Source: Bradyrhizobium diazoefficiens USDA 110 (lineage in GTDB: Bacteria > Pseudomonadota > Alphaproteobacteria > Rhizobiales > Xanthobacteraceae). From it: a stretch of DNA of 64,000 nt. Positions 38,757 to 47,395 of the stretch are shown piece by piece. Position numbers and translations under genes: made by a program. The stretch lies in assembly GCF_000011365.1 (NCBI RefSeq), contig NC_004463.1:1784001-1848000 (forward strand). Direction: 5' to 3'. The notes below the pieces were generated by a model. That model made no database searches. It worked only from the letters and a program-made list of their open reading frames with translations, and had not been told where the DNA came from. The number at the start of each line of letters is the position of its first letter. Within the stretch, counting starts at the first letter, position 1.

Positions 38757-41700
38757 TCGAACTTCGTCGCATCATCCTGATCGATTGGTACTTGTTCCGG
38801 GCGCAGCAGGTCGATTTGCGCGGCATGACCGCCATCATCGGTCCGAACGGTGCGGGTAAATCGGCGATCATCGACGCCGTCCAGACAGTGCTCTCGGGCG
38901 CAAGTATGGCCAGCATCCGCTTCAATCCGAGCGCCCAGAGCAATGTCAGGAGCAAGCGGACTCTCCGCGACTACTGCCTCGGCGTTGTCTCGCTCGACGA
39001 GAAGGGCGAGCGTTCGGAGCCGACGCGACAGCATGCCTACACCTACATCATCCTGGTCTTCGAGGATCTGGCCGATGGCTCGGCGGTGAGCCTGGGCGTG
39101 GCTTTTTCGGCTTCGGCTTCGAGAAGCGACGAGTCCTGCGAGGCGCGCTTCATCGCCAAGGGCGCCATGGCAAAGGACGACATACTCGCGGCGGTCGGCG
39201 ACGACGAGGTCGAGACACTGCAGTGGCACGCCGTACGCACCGCGTTGCGAGCGCGACATATCGAGGTCGACGATGCGTTCTCAAGCGCTACCGACTTCGT
39301 GGCGGAATCGCTCAGAGCTCTATCGCCGGCAGGGTTTCCGCTCGATCCACGGCGCTTCCAGAAGGCATTCCGGAACGCGCTGCTGCTGAAGCCGGTGGAC
39401 AATCCTACGGATTTCGTCCGGAACTACGTCCTCGACGTTCAGCCTCTCCAGGTCGACAGACTTCGGCTCGGAATCGAACACTGGCGGTCATTGACCCGTC
39501 GCATCGAGGAGTTGAGGGCCCAGAGCGCCAGCCTAGCCGGAATCCTTCGCATCGTCGGCCGTGCCGTGGAAAACGAGAAGGTTATCGCAACCAATAGCTG
39601 GCAGATCGCGCGCCTGGAATGGGAGAAGTTCTGCCGGGAAGCCAGGCGGCAGGAAGAGGTCATCGCGCAGTTTCGGAGCGTGGCAGGTAAGGCAGAGGTC
39701 GAGGCGGCCGCGGCCGCGGCCCGACATGCCGCGCTCGAGGCCGAGCATAAGACCGTCGAGCTGTCGATCAGGACCAGCGACGCCGAACAGCTTGCCCAGA
39801 TGTACGAGTCGGACAAGGCCGCAGCGCTGAGCCAGCGTGCCAACGCCATGGCGCCGCTCAAGGACATCGAAGGCCTTATCGCGTCGATCAAGAAGGCCGT
39901 CGAACTCAATCTGCTGGTTCGTCGTGACGATCTCCTGCATGCGCTGCTGAGCGCGGTCGTAGTCGCTCGGGGAAGGGCGCCACTTTCCGAATGGGACAAG
40001 ACACTGCCGGGCGACTGGAAAGATAGCGCTTCGCATCTCGACGCGGCGCTGGGCGCCGTGGACCAGGAGAGACTTGCGGCGGTCCGGAAGTCGTTCTCGG
40101 ACGCTCATTTCACGGCCCGCGTCGCGACCAAGGACCTTCAGGATCGCATCGACCAGATCGACAGCAATCTGAAACGGATGGACCAAGGGCTCAGCCCTAT
40201 CGAGCGTGGCACCCGGAATCTGATAGATCAGCTTCGTTCGCATGGCATCGAGGCCGAGCCGCTGTGCGATCTGGTGGAAATCCGCGACGACAAATGGCGG
40301 ATGGCGGCCGAGGCCGTCCTGGGGCGCTCCCGTGAGGCGCTGATCGTCGAGCCCAGTCGGGCCGTCCGAGCCCTGGAGATCTACCGGCAAGGCGGCGAAT
40401 ATTCGTTCCAACACGCCGAAGTCATCAACACGACGAAGACCGACGGTACGCGCCCCGCCGAGAAGGGGTCGTTGGCGCAGATCATCAGCACGGAAAACCG
40501 GCATGCCCGGGCTTTCCTCAATTATAGGCTGGGCCGGCTGATGATGGTAGAGACCATGGACAGGATGGTCGCCGCCGAGAACGCCATCACGCCTGACCGG
40601 ATGATGCAAGGTGGCCGTACGGTTCGAAGGCTTCCCAAACCTGAACACCTCAAGCTCGGGCGTGCCACACAGGGGCAAATGCGTCAGCAGCTCGAGACCG
40701 AGCGAAAAGACCTCACGATGCAGCTCGCTGAGCGGGCGCGCGAGGTTGGCCTACTGGAAGAAGAAGCACGGCTGTTCGAGGACATGTTTGCCCGCTTCCA
40801 GAAGACGATCGAAGCTGGCCTGACCTGCTCCGAATGCGGAGCCGACTTGGCTGCTTTCGACCGCAAGCTCGCCGAGATCGGCAAAAACATCGAGGATGCC
40901 AAGCGGAATCGCGACCCCAAGCTCGTTGCCGATCTGGAGCGTCTCGCGGGTGAAGTGGTGACGGCGGGCCGTAGGAAATTGGAGACGCAGAAGGCCTTTG
41001 ACGCCGCGAAGAGCGCGCGAGATAAGGCCGAGGGCGCGTACGATGACTACATGCAAAAGAATAGCACCACCGCGCGTGGAGCTCGACGGGACCGTGCACG
41101 TCAGATGCGTCAAGATTTCCCGCAATCGACGGCGATGCGTGACTACCGTCCGGAAGTCGCCAGAATGGCGACGGAAGCGATACCGAACCTCATCGACGGG
41201 CTGACCGCGGACAGAGAGACTCGCTCTACGACAAGGCGATCCAGCCTGATGCGCGAAATGACCAACGCGATGAACAAGCACGGTCAGGATTTCCATGTCG
41301 TGCCGTCGTTCACCGCTGAAGAGGCAACGCCGACGGCAGTAGAGCAGTGGGCGGCGACCGAAAAGGAGCGGCTCGATGGGGACGAGCTAGTCCAGTATGA
41401 GGAGCAGTGCCGGAACGCCGCGACCGAGATGACCTCGGCCTTCCGAGACGATCTCCTTCATCGGCTGGATGACGCCTTCATGGGCATTCGAAACACCCTG
41501 AAGGAGCTCAATCGCCATCTGGAAGATCGCCAGTTCCACGGGCGGGACTACTACTCGTTCAAAGCGCTCGATGCGCCAACTCATGTCGACATGATCGAGC
41601 TCGTCGAAGAATCCCGAAAGCCTGAATTCAACCTGCCGCTCTTCGGCGACCGGAGCGGGGACGCGAATTCCCCGATGATGCGCGCGGTCCGCCAGATCGA

Positions 41701-42253
41701 GGAGATACTGTCGAATCCAGAGGCGCGGACGGAGGATATCGAGGACCCGCGCAAGTATTTCAATTTCGAGCTCTACATCAAGGATGCCCAGGGTACGATC
41801 CGGTCGTCTCTGACGAGCCGCGCGGGCACTGGATCCGGAGGCGAAGGCCAGTTGCCGTTCTACATCGCCATCGGTGCCTCGTTGGCCGCCACATACCAGA
41901 ACCGGCGAACCGGGGAGAGCGGACTGTCTCTCGCGATCTTCGACGAAGCATTTAATCGGCTGGATACGAAGGCGATCGGCCAGTGCTCGGACTTCATGCG
42001 GGCCCTGGGACTCCAAGTCGTGTTGGCCACACCCGACGAAAAGCGTCACGTGTTCATGGAAGTGGTCGACACCGTCGTAAACGTGAATCGGCTGGGCAAC
42101 CAGGTGATGATCGACACCGAATTCTTGACCGAGAAGGCTCGCGACGCGATCGTTGCTATCGACCCCTACCGCAAGGGCTTCGACGTGTTCAAGTCCGAGC
42201 GGATCGCGGCCGAGAAGGCCGAGGCTATCCCGCGGGACCAGGCCGCTGAATGA
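38753..42253 (+). CDS. jetC: Wadjet protein JetC (SMC/MukB-like ATPase)
   Basis: A 1,166-residue SMC-type motor that extrudes DNA loops, from a GTG overlapping the jetB stop. The N-terminal ATPase half has Walker A IIGPNGAGKSA (K36). Long coiled coils follow, with a hinge-region CSEC pair at about residues 692-695, and the C-terminal half has the signature-like GTGSGGEGQLP (about 1026-1036) and Walker B LAIFDEAF (D1064, E1065). All catalytic motifs are present. It overlaps jetD by ATGA. The family is identified by fold, motifs and gene order. Confidence 0.92.
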   Translation: MIELRRIILIDWYLFRAQQVDLRGMTAIIGPNGAGKSAIIDAVQTVLSGASMASIRFNPSAQSNVRSKRTLRDYCLGVVSLDEKGERSEPTRQHAYTYIILVFEDLADGSAVSLGVAFSASASRSDESCEARFIAKGAMAKDDILAAVGDDEVETLQWHAVRTALRARHIEVDDAFSSATDFVAESLRALSPAGFPLDPRRFQKAFRNALLLKPVDNPTDFVRNYVLDVQPLQVDRLRLGIEHWRSLTRRIEELRAQSASLAGILRIVGRAVENEKVIATNSWQIARLEWEKFCREARRQEEVIAQFRSVAGKAEVEAAAAAARHAALEAEHKTVELSIRTSDAEQLAQMYESDKAAALSQRANAMAPLKDIEGLIASIKKAVELNLLVRRDDLLHALLSAVVVARGRAPLSEWDKTLPGDWKDSASHLDAALGAVDQERLAAVRKSFSDAHFTARVATKDLQDRIDQIDSNLKRMDQGLSPIERGTRNLIDQLRSHGIEAEPLCDLVEIRDDKWRMAAEAVLGRSREALIVEPSRAVRALEIYRQGGEYSFQHAEVINTTKTDGTRPAEKGSLAQIISTENRHARAFLNYRLGRLMMVETMDRMVAAENAITPDRMMQGGRTVRRLPKPEHLKLGRATQGQMRQQLETERKDLTMQLAERAREVGLLEEEARLFEDMFARFQKTIEAGLTCSECGADLAAFDRKLAEIGKNIEDAKRNRDPKLVADLERLAGEVVTAGRRKLETQKAFDAAKSARDKAEGAYDDYMQKNSTTARGARRDRARQMRQDFPQSTAMRDYRPEVARMATEAIPNLIDGLTADRETRSTTRRSSLMREMTNAMNKHGQDFHVVPSFTAEEATPTAVEQWAATEKERLDGDELVQYEEQCRNAATEMTSAFRDDLLHRLDDAFMGIRNTLKELNRHLEDRQFHGRDYYSFKALDAPTHVDMIELVEESRKPEFNLPLFGDRSGDANSPMMRAVRQIEEILSNPEARTEDIEDPRKYFNFELYIKDAQGTIRSSLTSRAGTGSGGEGQLPFYIAIGASLAATYQNRRTGESGLSLAIFDEAFNRLDTKAIGQCSDFMRALGLQVVLATPDEKRHVFMEVVDTVVNVNRLGNQVMIDTEFLTEKARDAIVAIDPYRKGFDVFKSERIAAEKAEAIPRDQAAE

Positions 42254-43455
42254 CCGACGTTCGGATGACAGATGCCGGCGTCGAACTGCTCGAACGGCTG
42301 CTGGAGCGGAGCGAGCGCAACCCTTATCGCTCGTGGTCAGCTTCTGCAGCTCCAGACTATGACCGGCTTTCGACCGCGCAGCAAATGAGCCGCTTCCATG
42401 ATCAGATCACCGCGGCCGAAAGGTTCGGTTCTGTCGAGGTGAAATGGGGCAAGAGGGACCAGGGCCATCTGATCGAGCGCGTCGTCGTCCGCGACGCTGA
42501 GCTGCTCGCCAGGCATCTCGGCCGCCCGACTGCTCCGGCGACCGCGCAGCGCGTCAGGGACGAATTGCTTCCGGTCGCGGCGACCGGAGAACCGTGGGTC
42601 ATCACCTTGTTGGACGACATGACGGCTAGGTGGGCCCGCAGCGAGGCGGCTTATCGCCTGACGGCCGGCCAAGTCGATGCAGCCAAGGAGTTCTTCAGCT
42701 TGCTGGCGTCCATCTCGCGAGAGGAGGCCAGAGGGCTGGACGCGCGCACCTTCTCTAAAAAGGCGACGAACGACACCAAGGCCTTCGATAGGCACGCTTC
42801 GCGGCTTGCCGCGGTTCTCGGTGTCCGGATCGGGCAGCCGGGCGCGGCTGCCGATGTTGTCTGGACGCACATCGGACTCGAGCGGTTCAGCCATCCCATT
42901 CATTTGAGGGGGCCTGTCGCCGTTGGGGAGGCTGACGGTCGCCTGGTCGATGGCCGGGCAAGGCCGTTCGCGTCCATTCATCCGGAGATGCTGCAGCAAC
43001 TCTCGGTCTTGGAGCGTCCGACGACGATCCTAACGATCGAGAACTATGCGAGCTTCAATCGGCAAGTCCGGGAGATCGAGGACGGCAGCCTGATCGTGTA
43101 TACCGGCGGCTTCCCGGCGGCTGGAGTCGTCGAATTTCTGGCAAAGGTTCTTACGGCAGTGGCGGCCGAGGTGCCGTTCCTTCATTGGGGCGACGTAGAC
43201 GCCGGCGGCGTGCGAATTTTCAGGTACCTTGAGGAAAACCTGCCGCGTGGGCCGCGACCGCACCTGATGACTAAGGATCTGGCCGAGAAATCGGGCCAGC
43301 CGGCGGATGCGGATCCGAGCTTGGCCTCGATCGCAAGGTCCGACAGCGCGCTGCGCGAGTTGGCGGATTGGCTTGCGTTCGGATCGGATGTGCGCCACTT
43401 GGAGCAGGAGGCGCTGGATCCGGAGCGCCCATGGGCCGACGTCACCGCCTCATGA
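42250..43455 (+). CDS. jetD: Wadjet protein JetD (topoisomerase VI-like nuclease)
   Basis: A 401-residue protein with an N-terminal DUF3322 region and a C-terminal Toprim (DUF2220) domain that makes the double-strand cut in circular plasmids. The Toprim glutamate is E264 in ILTIENYASFNR, and the paired aspartates are D315 and D317 in HWGDVDAGGVRIF. The start overlaps jetC (ATGA). The 3' end overlaps the convergent ImmA-type gene by 14 bp. It appears intact. Confidence 0.9.
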   Translation: MTDVRMTDAGVELLERLLERSERNPYRSWSASAAPDYDRLSTAQQMSRFHDQITAAERFGSVEVKWGKRDQGHLIERVVVRDAELLARHLGRPTAPATAQRVRDELLPVAATGEPWVITLLDDMTARWARSEAAYRLTAGQVDAAKEFFSLLASISREEARGLDARTFSKKATNDTKAFDRHASRLAAVLGVRIGQPGAAADVVWTHIGLERFSHPIHLRGPVAVGEADGRLVDGRARPFASIHPEMLQQLSVLERPTTILTIENYASFNRQVREIEDGSLIVYTGGFPAAGVVEFLAKVLTAVAAEVPFLHWGDVDAGGVRIFRYLEENLPRGPRPHLMTKDLAEKSGQPADADPSLASIARSDSALRELADWLAFGSDVRHLEQEALDPERPWADVTAS

Positions 43456-44317
43456 ATCGTTCGTACGTGTCCTCAAGGGGCGTTCCTTCAGACCACGATT
43501 TTGGCTCCGCATCTGCCAGATGGAGCAACGTGTAGGCGGTGTCGTACTTCTCGCTCCGGAACGAATGCTCTTTGACGCGTTGATTGAACCACACTCCGGC
43601 AGCGTGATCGACGCCGCTCCGGACTTCCGGCGTGAACTGCTGCTGCGCGACGGCGGATCCGGCTGGAAGCTCCACAGGGCCCCGGCTTGTGCGGATGAAG
43701 TTGCCGCTCTTGAAGGCCGCGTCGCTAGACCACGCCCAATTGACGTACCCGTCGATGGAGTTGACAAATACCGCTCGCCTCTCCGTGTACCTGAGCCATC
43801 GCAGGACCGCGGCGACCAATGAAACTTCGTAGCGCGTCGCGCAGTTGCCGATCGCGTCGAAGTCTGGCTTGTCTCTCGGCGCGATCTGCTTGCGGAAATC
43901 GTCCAACGGCATCAACAGCCATGAGGCGAACTCGTTCGCCTCGCGCTCGACTTCGATCTTCGTTCGGCCATCCACATCGGCTTCGCTTGAATGGATGCCG
44001 TTCGGATATTTCTTCCTGTGGAGCAGGAAATGGCCGAATTCATGGGCGATAGTGAACCTTCGCCTTCCCGGCGACTGTCCCTTGCCGTAAGCGATGCCCC
44101 AGCGAGTTCTGGATTCGGCTGGGACGAGAGCGCCAGCGAATCCCTCGAGGTCTTCTTCTTCTACCTTCACGATAGGATCGCCGGGAAACATCTGGGCGGT
44201 CGTTTCCATGGCGAGCCGGCCGACGTCGAAGCGGTAACGGTTGGGCGGGTTGGCCAGGTTCAACATCTGGTTGAAGTGGTTCGCCCACCTCTGCAGTCCC
44301 CAGCCCTCGGAGTTCAT
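43442..44317 (-). CDS. ImmA/IrrE-type metallopeptidase
   Basis: A 291-residue protein with the zinc-protease motif HEFGH at residues 92-96 (FTIAHEFGHFLLH) and a downstream acidic helix EREANEFASWLLMP supplying the third ligand. Relatives such as ImmA of ICEBs1 and IrrE cleave a partner XRE repressor and so switch on genes. The start lies 2 bp after the stop of an XRE gene on the same strand, the usual repressor-protease pairing. It converges on jetD with a 14-bp overlap. Its likely target is the XRE protein next door, inferred from pairing alone. Confidence 0.85.
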   Translation of the reverse strand: MNSEGWGLQRWANHFNQMLNLANPPNRYRFDVGRLAMETTAQMFPGDPIVKVEEEDLEGFAGALVPAESRTRWGIAYGKGQSPGRRRFTIAHEFGHFLLHRKKYPNGIHSSEADVDGRTKIEVEREANEFASWLLMPLDDFRKQIAPRDKPDFDAIGNCATRYEVSLVAAVLRWLRYTERRAVFVNSIDGYVNWAWSSDAAFKSGNFIRTSRGPVELPAGSAVAQQQFTPEVRSGVDHAAGVWFNQRVKEHSFRSEKYDTAYTLLHLADAEPKSWSEGTPLEDTYERFMRR

Positions 44318-44319
44318 GG

Positions 44320-44637
44320 CTATTTATCCAATGCCTTTGCCAATCGGCGGAGCTGAGCGCGGGCCTCTGGCGACATGGCTTCGTATTCCCGAAAGAATGC
44401 CTTGTCCTCGGCCGTTTCCAAATTCTCGGTGGGATCCCCGCCAAGAAGATAGTCGACGGTGACGTTCAAAGCTTTCGCCAAGCCTGCAAGTTTCTCCCCG
44501 GAGGGGCGGGGGAGGTCGCGGTTCTCCAGTTCCCAAAGGTAAGATTTGCTCAGACCTGCCTGAGGCGCGAGCTGATCTAACGTCAGTTTTGCCTTCTTCC
44601 TCAATGTCTTAATGCGATCTCTGAGCGTCTCAGCCAC
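44320..44637 (-). CDS. XRE-family transcriptional repressor
   Basis: About 105 residues from the GTG at 44637, which has GAAGG at a good distance upstream. The frame stays open further up, but that part is not family-like. The helix-turn-helix is LTLDQLAPQAGLSKSYLWEL with a following SGEKLAGLAKALNVTVDYLL, and a short acidic helical tail follows. It is paired with the ImmA-type protease and divergent from the cyclase operon. It probably represses that operon, its own gene, or both, through the repeats at 44659-44723. Confidence 0.82.
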   Translation of the reverse strand: MAETLRDRIKTLRKKAKLTLDQLAPQAGLSKSYLWELENRDLPRPSGEKLAGLAKALNVTVDYLLGGDPTENLETAEDKAFFREYEAMSPEARAQLRRLAKALDK

Positions 44638-44658
44638 GCGGTGCACCTTCGCTTTCGC

Positions 44659-44723
44659 ATGTTCGGAGTAGCACCATATCCTGTCCTTGACTGGCAGCAA
44701 AGAGTTTTGTATGTTCGGAGTAG
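44659..44723. promoter_or_regulatory. Two 13-bp direct repeats, candidate XRE operators
   Basis: ATGTTCGGAGTAG occurs exactly at 44659-44671 and 44711-44723, with starts 52 bp apart (about five helical turns). Both lie in the 153-bp region between the divergent XRE gene and the first cyclase gene. Binding by the XRE protein is inferred. Confidence 0.6.
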
Positions 44724-44790
44724 ACGTACTTAATGTGGCGCGAAAGCAAATCAGATTTTTAGCCTTCCCGCCCAACCTGGAACCTGGACG

Positions 44791-45927
44791 ATGGGCTTCG
44801 CCGCCAATGTCACGCGAGAGATCGACCGGTTTCTCCAGCAGTCCTGCCCGCAGCCGGATTTGATCCTGAGCGCGCTGGAGCGCACGGGCCTTTGCTCGGT
44901 CCGAGATTACGTGCCGGAGGAGCGTGTATGCGGACGCGGCGATCGGGTCGGCGGGTGCTGGCTGGTGCTCTCCGGGCGTGTCGAGGTCCGTTCTGACGAG
45001 CAGAACGTCGCTTTCAGGGATGCCGGAGAACTCATCGGCGAGCAGGGGCTCCTTCATTTCCTCTCCGGGAGGGCTGCCAGCCGCACCGCCGACATCAAGG
45101 CCGTCGGGCCCGTGCGGCTGCTGTGCATCGACGCGTCATTTCAGGAAAAGCTGCGGGACGACGAGAAGGTCGCGTGGATGCAGACGTTGGCGGTGGTCAT
45201 CAACGACAAGCTCGAGCAGGCCACGCGTGCTCGCTCCGAGCTTCGCGGCTTGGCGACGGAACGAGAGCTGCTGCTTCGCCGGTTCGCCGACGGTGACGCG
45301 CTCGGTCTCGTCAAGATGGCCGCTGGCGGGGAGGCGCCGCCGGTGCAGAGCCGTCGGGCCATCGTCTATTTCAGCGATCTCGCCAACTTCAGCACCTGGG
45401 CCGCAGATAAGCAGCCGATCCAGGTGGCGCGACATCTGCGCGAGCTCGCCAAGATTCAGATCGATGCAATCCGCGATGCCGGTGGCCAGATCGACAAGTT
45501 GATGGGTGACGGATTGATGGGCTTCTGGTTCATCGACACGACCGATCGCGAGCGCGCCGAACCGTTGGCTGTGATGCGGTGCTCGACCCTCATCGCCGAG
45601 AAGTGCAGCAGCTACTTCGCCGAACATGAACTCGACCTTGCGATCCGCATCGGGCTGCACTGCGGAGACGTGGCGTTCGGCGATTTCGGCGCCGACAACA
45701 GGATCGCGGTTACGCTGTTGGGAGCCGCCGTGAACATCGCCGCGCGCTATGAGCAGGCCAAGTCCGCTGAGCTCGGTGGCATCCGCGTGAGCCCTGAATT
45801 GCGCGAGCTCATGATCGGATCAGGCGCGAAGCCCGACGGTTTCCGCAAGCCGGTACAGGTGGAAGTGAAGCACGGCGTCTCGCTCGACGTCTATTCGATC
45901 AAGGAGTCAGCAGATGTCATGGAATGA
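44791..45927 (+). CDS. Cyclic-nucleotide-binding domain fused to class III nucleotide cyclase
   Basis: A 378-residue soluble protein. Residues ~40-130 look like a CRP/CAP-type cyclic-nucleotide-binding domain (GDRVGGCWLVLSGRVEVRS, GELIGEQGLLHFLSG). Residues ~185-360 are a class III cyclase domain with both metal-binding aspartates, D196 (YFSDLANFS) and D240 (KLMGDGLMGF), and the transition-state pair N315 and R319 (GAAVNIAARYE). All catalytic positions are therefore present, and it could work as a homodimer. The product could be cAMP, cGMP or a pyrimidine cNMP; I cannot tell. The fused sensor suggests feedback by its own product. It is the first gene of a four-gene operon and overlaps the next gene by 14 bp. 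Confidence 0.82.
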   Translation: MGFAANVTREIDRFLQQSCPQPDLILSALERTGLCSVRDYVPEERVCGRGDRVGGCWLVLSGRVEVRSDEQNVAFRDAGELIGEQGLLHFLSGRAASRTADIKAVGPVRLLCIDASFQEKLRDDEKVAWMQTLAVVINDKLEQATRARSELRGLATERELLLRRFADGDALGLVKMAAGGEAPPVQSRRAIVYFSDLANFSTWAADKQPIQVARHLRELAKIQIDAIRDAGGQIDKLMGDGLMGFWFIDTTDRERAEPLAVMRCSTLIAEKCSSYFAEHELDLAIRIGLHCGDVAFGDFGADNRIAVTLLGAAVNIAARYEQAKSAELGGIRVSPELRELMIGSGAKPDGFRKPVQVEVKHGVSLDVYSIKESADVME

Positions 45928-47395
45928 AGATCGCGCGAAATCCCGCATTCGCGAGCACGTCAAAACGGTGCCAGCAGTCGACCGCCATGTGGTCCTCGAC
46001 AGCGCTATCGTGGAGAAGCGCGGGATGCTGAGCCGCATGCCGCTGAGCCAAGCGTTCCTTGTCGAAGGCGCGCATGTGTACGGCGAGCTTTTGGATTTCG
46101 AGACTCTGGTCGCCGATCGGGGCCAGGAAACCGAAGCGGCACACCGCCGGCTCCTGGCCTTCTTGCACATGCACTACCGCGTGTGGGATTCGCTTGTCGA
46201 TGGGGACGATGGCGATCGGGTGGATTACCACGGCGCTCGACTGCACGCCGTCATCACGTCGCCGGCTGGCGACCCGGCCGCTCAGATAGAGCGTGCTGTA
46301 GCGCTCGCTCGGAAGCTCACCGAGGCGGCGCAACGGGTTGGTCAAGCCCATGGTTTCCCGTCGCGCATTCGTTTAGGCATCGACCATGGAAAGTGCCTGG
46401 CGATGACCACCGGCCGTGGGGCCCATGAGAAGGACACGCTGTTTCTCGGGCGTCCCGCAAATCATGCAGCTAAGCTCGTGGCGGCGGGAACCGAGCAGGG
46501 CATCTTTCTGACCGAGACGGCTCAGAAGCGGGTCGCGGCGGGAGCCGTGCGAAAGTCTGCTGGCGTGATGACGCTGGACGAGGCCTACGTTCAGGGGGCG
46601 GTGAGGAAGTACGGCTTCGACAGCCTCGACCGGACTGCGTCTGCGGTCGCTCTCGATTCCGCGGAGCCGATGTTTCGGTTCAAGCGTCCGGCGTTGCCGC
46701 TGTCCACAGTCAAGTTCAGCGAACTCGCGCCGGCGAATTCGGTCCGCATGGGCATGGCGTCGATCTTTGCGGACATCGATGGGTTCACCAATTTCGTCGA
46801 CCAGGCAATCCACGGCGGATCCGACAAGATCCGTGAAGCTGTAAAGGTGGTGCACGTGATCAGGGAAGAGCTCAACGCCGTGCTCAAGGAGGACTTCGGC
46901 GGCAAGCGCGTGCGCTTCATCGGCGACTGCATTCACGGCTGCGTGGCGGAAGGCGAGCGCGCTGATGACCCGGCAAAGACAGTGCGGCGGGCCGCGTTGT
47001 GTGCCGCTGCGATGAGATCGTCCTTCGACCTCTGCTTGGGGATCGTCGGATCGGGAGCTGCAATCGATCTCGCGGTCGGCATCGAGTACGGGCAGACGCC
47101 AATGACGCGCCTAGGATCTCGAGGTGACGAGAGCGTGCGCTGCGCAGCGAGCAAGGCGACGATCGAGGCGGAGCGGACGCAGCAGGCCATTGAACACGGC
47201 GGAGTTCGCCTCGGCACGGTCGCGTCGAGCGTGGCGGATCAGGCAGTCCGCAAGCACTTCTCGTCCGGCCGGTTGATGTCGTTCGATTCGGCGTCCGATC
47301 TGCTTTGGACCGCGCAGGCGCCGGCCGTGCAGATCTTGCGGAATGAACCTGCAGCACGCCCGCATGCGGCACCGAAGAAGCCTTTTCGGGGCTGA
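45914..47395 (+). CDS. Tandem class III cyclase protein with split catalytic residues
   Basis: A 493-residue protein with two cyclase-homology domains. The N-terminal one (about residues 50-230) ends in GIDHGKCLAMTTGRG and LGRPANHAAKLV, keeping the transition-state Asn but with Lys for Arg and no clear metal aspartates. The C-terminal one (about 280-450) has the metal aspartates D287 (IFADIDGFTNF) and D338 (RFIGDCIHG), but its Asn/Arg positions are replaced (SVRCAASKAT). The two domains could therefore form one composite active site, as C1 and C2 do in mammalian adenylyl cyclases, or the protein could be a regulatory partner of the first cyclase. Tight overlap with its neighbours indicates co-translation. 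Confidence 0.75.
   Translation: MSWNEDRAKSRIREHVKTVPAVDRHVVLDSAIVEKRGMLSRMPLSQAFLVEGAHVYGELLDFETLVADRGQETEAAHRRLLAFLHMHYRVWDSLVDGDDGDRVDYHGARLHAVITSPAGDPAAQIERAVALARKLTEAAQRVGQAHGFPSRIRLGIDHGKCLAMTTGRGAHEKDTLFLGRPANHAAKLVAAGTEQGIFLTETAQKRVAAGAVRKSAGVMTLDEAYVQGAVRKYGFDSLDRTASAVALDSAEPMFRFKRPALPLSTVKFSELAPANSVRMGMASIFADIDGFTNFVDQAIHGGSDKIREAVKVVHVIREELNAVLKEDFGGKRVRFIGDCIHGCVAEGERADDPAKTVRRAALCAAAMRSSFDLCLGIVGSGAAIDLAVGIEYGQTPMTRLGSRGDESVRCAASKATIEAERTQQAIEHGGVRLGTVASSVADQAVRKHFSSGRLMSFDSASDLLWTAQAPAVQILRNEPAARPHAAPKKPFRG

Noticed and set aside
39533..40678. 381-codon minus-strand frame inside jetC
   Set aside because: Antisense to a clear SMC-type coding sequence; no domain and unusual composition.
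44638..45057. Extended N-terminus for the XRE repressor
   Set aside because: The open frame runs past the cyclase start, but the extra residues are not family-like and a GTG with a ribosome-binding site at 44637 gives a normal-sized repressor.
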